A program made the translations under genes and the position numbers. Under the pieces are notes generated by a model that had not been told where the DNA came from, did not search any database, and was given only the letters and a program-made list of their open reading frames with translations. This document shows positions 48,533 through 56,959 of a stretch of 64,000 nucleotides of DNA, in pieces; the stretch's first letter is position 1, and each line of letters begins with the position of its first letter. The DNA comes from CAVPTL01 sp963708725 (GTDB lineage: Bacteria; Actinomycetota; Thermoleophilia; Gaiellales; JAICJC01), in NCBI GenBank assembly GCA_963708725.1, contig CAVPTL010000018.1, positions 62,001-126,000 on the forward strand, in the 5' to 3' direction.

Positions 48533-49645
48533 GTGGCCCTGTTTGTCACGCACTCGCCCGTCGCCGGTGGTGCCGAGCTGGTGCTGGCGACCTACCTGCG
48601 GCGGCGGCCGGGTGTCCACCAGGTGCTGGTGCTGGCCGACGGCGAGTGCTCCGACCTGTTCGCCGATGCCGGCACCCGCGTGATCACCCTCCCGGTGTTT
48701 GGTCACGACCAGCCGTCGCGGATGATGTCCGCACGCGAGGCAACCAGGCTCGGTCTGAGCATCGCCCGCCGGGTGCCGGCGATCCTCGAACGGGTGCGCC
48801 GCAGCGGAGAACTGGCGGTGATCACCAACAGCATGAAGGCCCACGCCCTCGCCCCCGCGATCGCCGCCACCGGCCGACGCGTCGGCATCCGGCTGCACGA
48901 CGTCGTCGGCGACGGGGCGACCGGCCTCGCCGCCAGCGTGTCGTTGCGAATCGCCGCCACCGCATCGGCGTCCACCGCGGCCGTGTCGCGGGCGGCGGCG
49001 GTCTCGGCCCGCGACGCTCACCTGCCGCGGGTGCGGTGGTTTCACAACGGGGTCGAGCCCGGCGAGCCGCACCGCAGTGAACACGGCGGGCCGCTGCGGT
49101 TGCTCACCGTCGCCCAGCTCGCTCCCTGGAAGGGCATCGACGCCGCTCTCGAGGCAATCGCGGCCGCGCGGCGCGGCGGAAACTCCGTCACCCTCGACGT
49201 CGCCGGTGACGCGATCTTCGGCGGCCCCGAGTACCCCGCCGAGCTTCGAGCGCTCGCCGAAACTCTGGGGCTGGGCGATGCCGTCACCTGGCACGGGTAT
49301 GTGCGCGATCCAACGCCATTGCTTCGCTCCGCCGACGTGCTGCTGCACCTGCCGACCGCGCCCGATCCCTTGCCGACCGCAGTTCTGGAGGCGCAGGCGT
49401 GGTCGCTGCCGGTGATCGGCCGTGATCTGGGCGGGGTGGCCGAGGTGGTTGAAGACGGCGTCACCGGCCTTGTGACCCGCTCGACCGATCCGGCAGTCGT
49501 GGCCGACCTGATCGCTGATCTCGGCGATCGCACTACCCTCGTGCGGATGCGGCGGGCGGCGCGACACCGGGCCACGACCCGGTTTTCGGCGGCCGCCTAT
49601 GCCGAGCGCTTTGACGACTGGATCACCGCGGTTGGCTCGGCGTGA
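48533..49645 (+). CDS. Glycosyltransferase family 4
   Basis: A 370-residue GT-B fold enzyme. FVTHSPVAGGAELVLATYL is the N-terminal acceptor domain start with the GGAE loop. The C-terminal donor domain has LRLLTVAQLAPWKGIDAALE, the WHGYVRDPTPLLRSADVLLH segment and the DPLPTAVLEAQAWSLPVIG EX7E-like region, followed by GGVAEVVEDGVTGLV. The GTG start is one base after the sulfotransferase stop. It probably transfers a hexose to a lipid-linked intermediate; the sugar is unknown. Confidence 0.85.
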   Translation: MALFVTHSPVAGGAELVLATYLRRRPGVHQVLVLADGECSDLFADAGTRVITLPVFGHDQPSRMMSAREATRLGLSIARRVPAILERVRRSGELAVITNSMKAHALAPAIAATGRRVGIRLHDVVGDGATGLAASVSLRIAATASASTAAVSRAAAVSARDAHLPRVRWFHNGVEPGEPHRSEHGGPLRLLTVAQLAPWKGIDAALEAIAAARRGGNSVTLDVAGDAIFGGPEYPAELRALAETLGLGDAVTWHGYVRDPTPLLRSADVLLHLPTAPDPLPTAVLEAQAWSLPVIGRDLGGVAEVVEDGVTGLVTRSTDPAVVADLIADLGDRTTLVRMRRAARHRATTRFSAAAYAERFDDWITAVGSA

Positions 49646-50331
49646 CCGAGCTCTCGGTCAAGGCCCGCGATGCCTGGTGGACGGTGCTCGTGGTCGACCC
49701 GATCGCCGCGCCGCTCCTGCGTGTGATCGCCTCACTGCGAGCCGTCACCCCCAACCGGATAACGGTCTCATCGGTGGTGGTGGCGGCGGTTTCGGCGATC
49801 GAATGGGTGCGCTCGGACGCGATCGCCGCCGCGATCCTGTTTCAGCTGGCGTTTCTGCTCGACTGCATGGACGGCAAGCTGGCTCACATTCGCCGCTCGG
49901 ACTCGGCCTATGGCGCGTGGCTCGACGCCGCCTCAGACGCCGTGCGGATGACGGTCTGCTACGCCGGGTTTGCCTGGTGGATCGCCGGGCGAAGTGACCT
50001 CACCCGATCGACGGTGCTGGCATTGGCCGCCTACCCGGTGTTGCACGCGGGAGTGATCCTGACCGGACGGGCATGGCCCAGCCAGCGTCCCGCCGCTGCG
50101 CCGCTCGAGCTTCCGGCGTCGGCTCTGGCCATGCTGCGGGCCGCGCCCCGCCGGCTGGGCAGCCCCGGATCGACGGTCGACGCCGAGGCTTTTGTGTTCA
50201 CGCTCGGCCCGCTGCTCGCGATTCCGGTGATCGGCCTGTGGATCGCGACTGCCTTCAACCTCATCCACCTGGGAGTGGCGCTGGCCGCGCGCGGAGCGCG
50301 GGTGGCGGCGGCTGAGAGGCAGGCCGAATGA
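49642..50331 (+). CDS. CDP-alcohol phosphatidyltransferase family membrane protein
   Basis: A 229-residue integral membrane enzyme with about five helices. The family motif runs DCMDGKLAHIRRSDSAYG followed by AWLDAASD: D..DG..A.........G...D...D, with His in place of the usual Arg after Ala. It would displace CMP from a CDP-alcohol to form a phosphodiester. Members make phospholipids, di-myo-inositol phosphate and related polyol phosphates. Lying between two GT4 genes (4-bp overlaps on both sides) it may add a phospho-alcohol to a surface polymer or its lipid anchor; the separate nucleotidyltransferase at 56.3-57.0 kb could make its donor. Confidence 0.82.
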   Translation: MTELSVKARDAWWTVLVVDPIAAPLLRVIASLRAVTPNRITVSSVVVAAVSAIEWVRSDAIAAAILFQLAFLLDCMDGKLAHIRRSDSAYGAWLDAASDAVRMTVCYAGFAWWIAGRSDLTRSTVLALAAYPVLHAGVILTGRAWPSQRPAAAPLELPASALAMLRAAPRRLGSPGSTVDAEAFVFTLGPLLAIPVIGLWIATAFNLIHLGVALAARGARVAAAERQAE

Positions 50332-51446
50332 GCGACCGCACCCCGTTGATCGTCCACGACTATCTGCTGCAGCACGGCGGTGCCGAACGCGTCGTGGACG
50401 TGCTGATGACTGCCTACCCGCGAGCCCCGATCGTGACATCGCTGGCCGCGCCCGAGTACCGGCGTCGCTACGGCGCACGGCTGCACACCAGCTCCCTTCA
50501 GCGACTGCCCGTGGATGGCAGAAGCTTCCGGGCACTGATGCCCCTGTACGCCCGGGCGTTTGCCGAGGTGCCGCTGCCCACGGCCGATATCGTGATCTGC
50601 AGCTCGAGTGGATGGGCACACGGGGTCACGCCGCGGCTGGGGGTGCCGTCGATCGTGTATTGCCACACGCCGGCGCGGTGGCTGTGGCGAGGAGCCGAGT
50701 ACTTCCAGGCGAGCCGTCTGCGACACGCGCGCGGTGCGCTCGAACCGCTCCTGGGCCGGCTGCGTGCGCGCGACCTCGAGTGCGCTCGGGCGGCCACCCA
50801 CTATGTCGCCAACTCGGCCGCGATCGCCGCGCGGATCCGGCGCTGCTACGGGATCGAGGCCGCGATCGTCCATCCCCCGGTCGCGGTCGAGCGGTTTCGC
50901 GCCGACCGGCCCCGCGAAGAGTTCTACCTGGTGGTGTCGCGGCTGCTGGATTACAAGCGGATCGACCTCGCCGTGGCGGCCTGCACCCAACTCCGACGCC
51001 GTCTCGTGGTGGTCGGTACCGGTCCGGCGCTGCACCGGCTACGCGCCGCCGCGGGGCCGACGGTGAGCTTCGTGGGCGCGCGCACCGACGAGCAGGTGAC
51101 GGGGTTGATGGAGCGGTGCCGAGCGCTGATCGTCGGAGCCGAGGAAGACTTTGGGATCGCGGCGGTCGAGGCCATGGCAGCCGGCGCGCCGGTGCTCGCC
51201 TTCGGACGTGGCGGCGTGACCGAGACGGTCACCGATGCCGCCACTGGAGTCCTGTTCGCGGGCCAGGACGTCGGCGGTGTCGTGACCGGCATCCGCAGGC
51301 TCGAGCAGCTGGACTTCCCGCCGCACCGCCAGGCCGCCGCCGCCGCCCGATTCGGCTCATCCAGATTCATCGCGGAGATCGGCGCCGAGGTCGAGCGCGT
51401 GCTGACAGGCGCGAATACTGCGGTCATCACGGCGCTGCGAGCATGA
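50328..51446 (+). CDS. Glycosyltransferase family 4
   Basis: A 372-residue GT-B enzyme. LIVHDYLLQHGGAERVVDVL is the N-terminal acceptor loop. SIVYCHTPARWLW, then in the C-terminal donor domain FYLVVSRLLDYKRIDLAVAA, SFVGARTDEQVTGLM and EEDFGIAAVEAMAAGAPVLA (the EX7E motif) are as in mannosyltransferases of the WbaZ/PimB-like group. Start ATG overlaps the previous stop (ATGA) and the next gene overlaps its stop, so it is in one coupled unit. Confidence 0.87.
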   Translation: MSDRTPLIVHDYLLQHGGAERVVDVLMTAYPRAPIVTSLAAPEYRRRYGARLHTSSLQRLPVDGRSFRALMPLYARAFAEVPLPTADIVICSSSGWAHGVTPRLGVPSIVYCHTPARWLWRGAEYFQASRLRHARGALEPLLGRLRARDLECARAATHYVANSAAIAARIRRCYGIEAAIVHPPVAVERFRADRPREEFYLVVSRLLDYKRIDLAVAACTQLRRRLVVVGTGPALHRLRAAAGPTVSFVGARTDEQVTGLMERCRALIVGAEEDFGIAAVEAMAAGAPVLAFGRGGVTETVTDAATGVLFAGQDVGGVVTGIRRLEQLDFPPHRQAAAAARFGSSRFIAEIGAEVERVLTGANTAVITALRA

Positions 51447-52807
51447 GCGAACACCCCAATGTGCTGCTCGTGGTGATGGACGCGGTGCGCGCGGCGAGCG
51501 TCGAACCCTACGGTTGCAGTGCGCCCACAACACCGTTTCTGCGCACCTTCGCCGCATCGGCCCGCACCTACGAACGCGCACACGCGACCTCGTGTTGGAC
51601 GCTGCCCTCCCACGCCTCGATGTTCACCGGCCTGGCGACCGATGAGCATGGTGTGGGTGGCAACCGCTGGAACCTGCGCGACGTGGACGCCCTCACCGTT
51701 GCCGAACGGCTGCGTGAGCGCGGGTATGCGACCATCGCCGCTTCGGCGAACCCGTGGATCGGACCGGGGTTCGGATTCGATCGCGGATTCGACACCTTCA
51801 TCGAGGGTTGGCGGATCGGCGCGATGCCCGACCTGACCACCGCAAGCCTCCGCTCAGGCGCCCTTCCGGCCCGCGAGCGGATCCGCAGGATCACCGCTGC
51901 GGGACCGGGTGCGGTGGCCGCCACGATCCCCGCGGCCCTGAGCTCCCGCCGCCGTCGCTTCGGCCACCACGGCAGTGGCCGGCTGATCCAGCGGTTCGTG
52001 GATGCGTTCGCGGCATCGGATCGGCCCACGTTTGGATTCGTCAACCTGCTCGATGCCCACCTGCCCCGCCGCCCACCGCGGCGACATCGCCGAGCCCTGG
52101 CAGCGCCGTCCATCCGCTCGCCCCACCCGTGGGAATACGCGGGCGGTCTCGCCCCGCCGCCCGATCGCGCCGCGACACTCGCGACCTATCACGCAGCGGT
52201 TCGCCACGCCGACGAGGGAGTTGGCCAGCTGGTCGGGGCGATCGACCGGGTGAGTGTCAGGCCGACCAGGGTGGTCGTGACCGCCGATCACGGCGAGAAC
52301 GTGTGCGACCACGATCTGATGGACCATCAGTTCTCATTGCACCAGACGGTGCTGCACGTGCCGCTGCTGGTGCGCGATGCGGGCCACCACTGCGGACAAC
52401 GGGAGTCGGGACTGACCTCGCTCAGCGATGTTGCGGGGCTTCTGGTCGACGGCACCGGGCCGCCGTCACGAAGGGTCGTGACGGCGAGCTATCCGAGTCC
52501 CCAACCGCCGATCGCCCGTCTCCGCGAGCGCTATCCGCGGGGCTCGTTCGACCGCTTCGACCGCACTCTTCGCGCCTGTGTGTACGACGACGGGCGCAAG
52601 CTGGTCTGGGCATCGGACGGCGCTCACGAGGTGTACGACCTCACCGCTGACCCCGATGAGCTGCGCAACCTGTGGCCGTCGGGCACGTTTGCCGACGAGC
52701 TCAACCGGCTCGCAGATGGATTCCCAAAGGTCTCCACCGGTCACCCTGAAACCGACACCGACGACGCCCACACCGAGGCCGCCCTGCGAGCCCTCGGGTA
52801 TCTCTGA
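51443..52807 (+). CDS. Sulfatase-fold (alkaline phosphatase superfamily) hydrolase or transferase
   Basis: A 454-residue soluble protein. NVLLVVMDAVRAASVEPYGC (6-25) gives the first metal Asp. SCWTLPSHASMFTG (50-63) is the active-site loop with Thr53 where arylsulfatases have the formylglycine Cys. VVVTADHGENVCDHDLMDHQ gives the second metal set, and a C-terminal segment with YDDGRKLVWASDGAHEVYDL completes the domain. With Thr as nucleophile it cannot be a formylglycine sulfatase; phosphodiesterase or phosphotransferase chemistry is more likely. No signal peptide or membrane helix is seen, so it acts in the cytoplasm unless exported otherwise. Confidence 0.8.
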   Translation: MSEHPNVLLVVMDAVRAASVEPYGCSAPTTPFLRTFAASARTYERAHATSCWTLPSHASMFTGLATDEHGVGGNRWNLRDVDALTVAERLRERGYATIAASANPWIGPGFGFDRGFDTFIEGWRIGAMPDLTTASLRSGALPARERIRRITAAGPGAVAATIPAALSSRRRRFGHHGSGRLIQRFVDAFAASDRPTFGFVNLLDAHLPRRPPRRHRRALAAPSIRSPHPWEYAGGLAPPPDRAATLATYHAAVRHADEGVGQLVGAIDRVSVRPTRVVVTADHGENVCDHDLMDHQFSLHQTVLHVPLLVRDAGHHCGQRESGLTSLSDVAGLLVDGTGPPSRRVVTASYPSPQPPIARLRERYPRGSFDRFDRTLRACVYDDGRKLVWASDGAHEVYDLTADPDELRNLWPSGTFADELNRLADGFPKVSTGHPETDTDDAHTEAALRALGYL

Positions 52808-52837
52808 TGCCAGACTGAGAGTAGGCTATTGGCGGGG

Positions 52838-54217
52838 ATGCAAGCGCTCCGACGTCATCTGGGGTTGATTGCTGCAATCACGCTGCTGGCGGCCGGAGCC
52901 ACCGCGGTGTTCGCAGCACTGCGTCCGGCATCGTTTCGGTCACACGCCGATCTCCTGGTGGCCACGGGATTTCTCTCGGGCGCCTACGGGCCGCAGGTCA
53001 AGCCGCCCTTCCAGACCCAGGCCCAGGTGCTCGTAACACAGGCCAAGCTGGCATCCGAGCCCGCCGTCGCCGACCTGGCCTCCCAGCTCCTGCACGGGCG
53101 GTTCAGCCCGGCGGAAATCCGTCAAGCGGTCACCGTCTCGGCCTCGCCCAACCTCGACATCATGACGGTCACCGCCGTCGCGGGATCGCCCACGGACGCC
53201 CGTCAGATCGCGAACGCCTACAGCGTCTCGGTCGCGCGCAGGGCGCGCACCCAGGCCCGCCGCGAGATCCTGACCGCGGCGGCGACGGTGGCCACCGCCC
53301 TGGCGGCGAATCCCTCGCCCGCCCGCACACAGCAACTGCTCGCCCAACAGCGCAGGCTGGAACTGCTCGCAGCCGGTACCGACGGTGGCGTCCAGGTGAC
53401 CCAACCGGCCGTCACCGCCAGCGACGCCAACCTGCCCGCCTACGAGCTGGTCATCCTGGGGGCGATCACAGGGCTGGTGCTGGGTATCCTGGCGGCCTTT
53501 GCCGTCGATCACTTCGAGTACCGGACGGACGAGGCCGAGGTGGCCGAGCGGCTCGATTGCCGAACGCTCGGCCGGATCATGGGGGATGACGATGCCAACG
53601 CCACCCGTGTCGTTGCGTTGTTGCTCGATGACGTCGCCGCATCGGCGCTGGCGCGCGTGATCGCCGTGGTGGGCGCAGGTGATCAGACGCCGGCGGCGAT
53701 CGCGGCGGCGCGAATCGCGATCGGCCTTGCCGAGACCGGCAGGCGAGTGATCCTTATCGATGCCAACCTGCGCCATCCAACCTTGCACGAAGCGTTCGTG
53801 CTGGCGCCGACGCCCGGCCTGGCCGAGGCCATCGAGGATGAGGTGTACGACGTCGGCAGTGCGCTTCAGCCGATCCGGCTGACGGCCGGTGCCACGGGCA
53901 CGCTGCGGCTGCTCGCCACCGGGAACGCGGGCGGCTCGGACCCGGCGCTGATGCTCGCGAGCCGCTCGTTTCGCGAGACGCTCGATGTTCTGGAGCCCCT
54001 CGCCGACTATGTCGTGCTCGCGGCCGCCGACATCGATGCGACCGCTGACGCCCAACTGACCGCACGCCAGGCGCACGGTATTGTCGTGGCTGTGACCGAC
54101 CCTGGCACCCGCCCGCGACAACTCGACCAGGTATTCGCCCGGCTCGAGACCGGCCGCGCGCCGGTACTCGGCGCCGTACTGGTCGAGGCTGGGGCCCCGA
54201 TCTTGACCAAGCCGTGA
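52838..54217 (+). CDS. Wzz-like polysaccharide co-polymerase with degenerate BY-kinase domain
   Basis: About 459 residues. TM1 is near 8-28 and TM2 near 201-225 (LVILGAITGLVLGILAAFAV); the extracytoplasmic part between them matches Wzz/chain-length determinants. The cytoplasmic domain resembles the CpsD/Wzc tyrosine kinase. It keeps the Walker A' box RVILIDANLRHPTLHEAF, but the Walker A region is VVGAGDQTPAAIA, with no GK[ST], and the Walker B Asp and the C-terminal tyrosine cluster are not recognisable. So it is probably a scaffold, not a kinase. Start is ATG 52838 or TTG 52829. It overlaps the Wzy-like gene by 4 bp. Confidence 0.8.
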   Translation: MQALRRHLGLIAAITLLAAGATAVFAALRPASFRSHADLLVATGFLSGAYGPQVKPPFQTQAQVLVTQAKLASEPAVADLASQLLHGRFSPAEIRQAVTVSASPNLDIMTVTAVAGSPTDARQIANAYSVSVARRARTQARREILTAAATVATALAANPSPARTQQLLAQQRRLELLAAGTDGGVQVTQPAVTASDANLPAYELVILGAITGLVLGILAAFAVDHFEYRTDEAEVAERLDCRTLGRIMGDDDANATRVVALLLDDVAASALARVIAVVGAGDQTPAAIAAARIAIGLAETGRRVILIDANLRHPTLHEAFVLAPTPGLAEAIEDEVYDVGSALQPIRLTAGATGTLRLLATGNAGGSDPALMLASRSFRETLDVLEPLADYVVLAAADIDATADAQLTARQAHGIVVAVTDPGTRPRQLDQVFARLETGRAPVLGAVLVEAGAPILTKP

Positions 54218-55602
54218 TCAGCCGCCGGCTCTCGGCACCCCAGACCGTACCGGTGGCGATCGCCGGCGCGGGCGCCGTGCTTGCCGCAGCCGCACTCACC
54301 TGGCACTCTCCCTCGCAGCTCACCCTGGCCGCGGTTGCGTGCCTCGCGGTGTGCGTCGCGCTGACCGCGATCGAGCGGGCGCGCTGCGACGACTGGCTGA
54401 ACGGCGCGACATTTCTGCTGGTACCGGTGGCTCTCGGGTTTGGGCTACGAGGGCTGTCACTGACGTGGAGCGACAGCCATCTGACGTACCCGGCGTGGGC
54501 ACCCGCACCGATGCGAGACCACCTGGCAGCGACGGCGCTTTGGGTTGCAACGGCCGGGGCAATCGCGCTCTACGTCGGGTATCTCGCAGGCGGTCGGTTG
54601 GCTCAACACCCGCCACTCGCGCGGGGCCGCGAGTTCGATCCGGTGCGGGTACGGTGGGCGGTGCGTGTGCTGGTCGCTATCGGCGTGGTCGGGTTCGTGG
54701 CGCTGGTGCAACGCCTCGGCGGAGTGTCGTACTTCCAGGACCTCGCACACGCCCGCCTGGACACCTCGGGGCTTGGCATCTTCAAAGTTGCCTCGCTCGG
54801 AGTGCGGTTCGCGCTGCTCCTCTGGCTCGCGACCACCCCCAACCCGTCGCGGCGACGGCTGATCCTGGCCTGCGCCGTGGTGTTGCTGCTCACCACCGGC
54901 CAACGCAGTGCCGTGTTTGCCACCTTGATTCCGGTGGTGATCGTCTACCACTACCGCGTCCGGCGGCTTCCGGCCCGCACCGTCGGGCTGATCGGTCTGT
55001 GCGCCGTGGTGCTCGCGGTTTCACTGATCGTCTACCGCCAGTACACCCGGGTCACGGCGACACCGCACCCCGCCACCGCGACCTCGACCCGTCAACAACT
55101 CTCGAGCGGATCAGACATCTTCCGATCGGCGCTGGTGTCACTCGACGGCCTGGTGCTCGTGCAGCAGGCCGTTCCGGCCGACCAGAGCCCCAACCTCGGC
55201 CGTAGCCTGCTGCTCGTCCCGGAGGGCTACATCCCCCACACACTGTGGGCGGCCAAGCCTCCCTGGCGATCCAACGTGCTTGCGTCTCGGTACCTCACCG
55301 CCGCCCACGGCGGGGTGTTTCTGTCGGGCTTCGGCACGCTGTGGGCGATCGGCCTGCTGCCCGGCGTGGTCGTGGGCTCGCTGATTCTCGGTGCGCTCGT
55401 CGGCTGGGCCTACTCCCGCATGCGCCGCTTCCGCTCGCCGGCCTGGGTGTTGGCCTACGCGGTGATCGCACTGGGTGCGGCGCGATTCATGCTGGCGGGG
55501 GACGAAGTCTCGCTGTTCTTCGCAAGCCAGGCCATCGGCGCCGTGGTGGTCGTGGTGTTCGCGGTCTCGCGGCCGCGGCGGCGTAGACTTCGGCCGGCAT
55601 GA
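54214..55602 (+). CDS. Wzy/O-antigen polymerase-like multispanning membrane protein
   Basis: A 462-residue protein with about ten hydrophobic helices, including VPVAIAGAGAVLAAAALTW, LILACAVVLLLTTGQRSAVF and GLIGLCAVVLAVSLIVY. A large loop near 285-370 lies between late helices, as in oligosaccharide repeat-unit polymerases. The short TGQRSAVF motif is shared with Wzy/EpsG-like proteins. It follows the Wzz-like gene with a GTGA overlap, so the two probably act as polymerase and length regulator. Specific family membership needs a profile search. Confidence 0.72.
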   Translation: MISRRLSAPQTVPVAIAGAGAVLAAAALTWHSPSQLTLAAVACLAVCVALTAIERARCDDWLNGATFLLVPVALGFGLRGLSLTWSDSHLTYPAWAPAPMRDHLAATALWVATAGAIALYVGYLAGGRLAQHPPLARGREFDPVRVRWAVRVLVAIGVVGFVALVQRLGGVSYFQDLAHARLDTSGLGIFKVASLGVRFALLLWLATTPNPSRRRLILACAVVLLLTTGQRSAVFATLIPVVIVYHYRVRRLPARTVGLIGLCAVVLAVSLIVYRQYTRVTATPHPATATSTRQQLSSGSDIFRSALVSLDGLVLVQQAVPADQSPNLGRSLLLVPEGYIPHTLWAAKPPWRSNVLASRYLTAAHGGVFLSGFGTLWAIGLLPGVVVGSLILGALVGWAYSRMRRFRSPAWVLAYAVIALGAARFMLAGDEVSLFFASQAIGAVVVVVFAVSRPRRRRLRPA

Positions 55603-56252
55603 GCGACCTCCCCTTCACCACCGCCCAACTCGACGAGATCACCTCGGTCAAAGCCGGCGGGGCCACCTGGAAACCGGTCCGCCGACACCTCGGCGTCACC
55701 GCGTTTGGGATCAACGCATTTGTGGGTGCCGCCGACGGCGACGAGCTGATCGAAGATCACGACGAGCTCGGTGCGCAGGCGGGACACCACCAGGAGCTCT
55801 ACTTCGTCGCCACCGGGGTCGCGCGCTTCACCGTTGACGGCACCGATATCGAGGCCCCGGCAGGCACCTTCGTGCTCGTCTCCGAGCCATCCGCCCGGCG
55901 CGCGGCTCACGCGACCGCCCCGAACACGACCGTGCTCGTGATCGGCGCGCCCGAGGGCGCCGCCTTCACTCCCTCCGAGTGGGAGTTCAGCTTCGCCGCC
56001 GAGCCGGCGGCCCGCGACGGCGATTTCGAGCGAGCGCTCGAGGTCATGCACGAGGGACTCGAGCTGCACCCCAACGGGGCGACCCTGCTCTACAACCTCG
56101 CCTGCTACGAGACGCTCGCCGGCCACCACGACGAGGCGGTGGCTCATCTCGCAGCCGCATTGGATCTGGATCCGGCGATCGCACAGTGGGCCGTCAAGGA
56201 CGCCGATCTCGACGCCCTGCGTGAGCGCGCCGACTTTCCCGCGCTGGGCTAG
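55599..56252 (+). CDS. Cupin-TPR fusion protein
   Basis: A 217-residue protein. The N-terminal half (about 25-130) is a single cupin barrel: GHHQELYFVATGVARFTVDG is motif 1 with the metal His pair and Glu, and VLVSEPSARRAAHATAPNTT lies in motif 2. The C-terminal half has TPR-like helices (GDFERALEVMHEGLELHPNG, AGHHDEAVAHLAAALDLDPA). Role unknown; it might sense a small molecule or modify a sugar. It is the last gene of the plus-strand run (ATGA overlap with the polymerase) and its stop shares the bases CTAG with the convergent nucleotidyltransferase stop. Confidence 0.8.
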   Translation: MSDLPFTTAQLDEITSVKAGGATWKPVRRHLGVTAFGINAFVGAADGDELIEDHDELGAQAGHHQELYFVATGVARFTVDGTDIEAPAGTFVLVSEPSARRAAHATAPNTTVLVIGAPEGAAFTPSEWEFSFAAEPAARDGDFERALEVMHEGLELHPNGATLLYNLACYETLAGHHDEAVAHLAAALDLDPAIAQWAVKDADLDALRERADFPALG

Positions 56253-56959
56253 CCACCCCGCCGCGCGGCCACCCGCCTGGCGGCGGCAAGATCCTCGCCG
56301 ATGTCGACCTCGGCCCAATCGCCCGGATCGATCGATACCGGAACGACGGTCAGCTCGTCACACAACCCGCTGTACACATCCTCGTAGTAGAGGGTGGTCT
56401 CACCCGCCGCCCGGGCGGCGTCCACGCGCGCGAGATACCGATCGCGCGCCTCCGGCGAAAGCACCGAGACGCCGACGAACTCACCCGCCGTCGAGGTCTC
56501 AGGGAGGCCCTTGCCAAGCTTCGCGACCCGGCCGTGATCGAGCGCGACCTTGAGTCCCTCATCATCGACCCGACCCAGGCACACGCCCAGGACGAGCGCG
56601 GCAGGGTTTGCGACCACGGCCTTCAATACTCCCGGCGCGAGGATCACGTCGCCGTTGAGCACCACCACGCGCCCCGCAGGCGCCGCACGCAACCCGACCG
56701 CCAGACTCACGAAGTTCTCGTACACCCGAGACTCCGCGTTGACCACGGTGAGCGCACGATCTCCGACGTGGAGCTCGACTTCATCGGCGTGATAGCCGGT
56801 GACCACCAGCCTTCGGCGAATGCCCGCATCGTCCAGCCCATCGAGCGCTCGGTCGATCAGCGCGCGGCCGGCGATCGGCTCCAGCGGCTTCGGACGGCCC
56901 AGACGCGAGCCGGCACCCGCCGCCAGGATGATCGCACTGGGCGCGTCGTCAGCCGGCAT
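56249..56959 (-). CDS. Sugar-phosphate/alcohol-phosphate nucleotidyltransferase
   Basis: A 236-residue GT-A-like nucleotidyltransferase. SAIILAAGAGSRLGRPKPLE (about 8-27) is the NTP signature; RRRLVVTGYHADEVELHV, the VVNAESRVYENFVSLAVGL segment and VVLNGDVILAP (Mg site) follow. It resembles LicC and inositol-1-phosphate cytidylyltransferases more than RfbA in length and in the late YYEDVYSGL segment; that comparison is from memory. It could activate a phospho-alcohol for the CDP-alcohol enzyme at 49.6 kb. Start is ATG 56959 (TTG 56962 also possible), overlapping the flavoprotein stop. Confidence 0.78.
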   Translation of the reverse strand: MPADDAPSAIILAAGAGSRLGRPKPLEPIAGRALIDRALDGLDDAGIRRRLVVTGYHADEVELHVGDRALTVVNAESRVYENFVSLAVGLRAAPAGRVVVLNGDVILAPGVLKAVVANPAALVLGVCLGRVDDEGLKVALDHGRVAKLGKGLPETSTAGEFVGVSVLSPEARDRYLARVDAARAAGETTLYYEDVYSGLCDELTVVPVSIDPGDWAEVDIGEDLAAARRVAARRGG

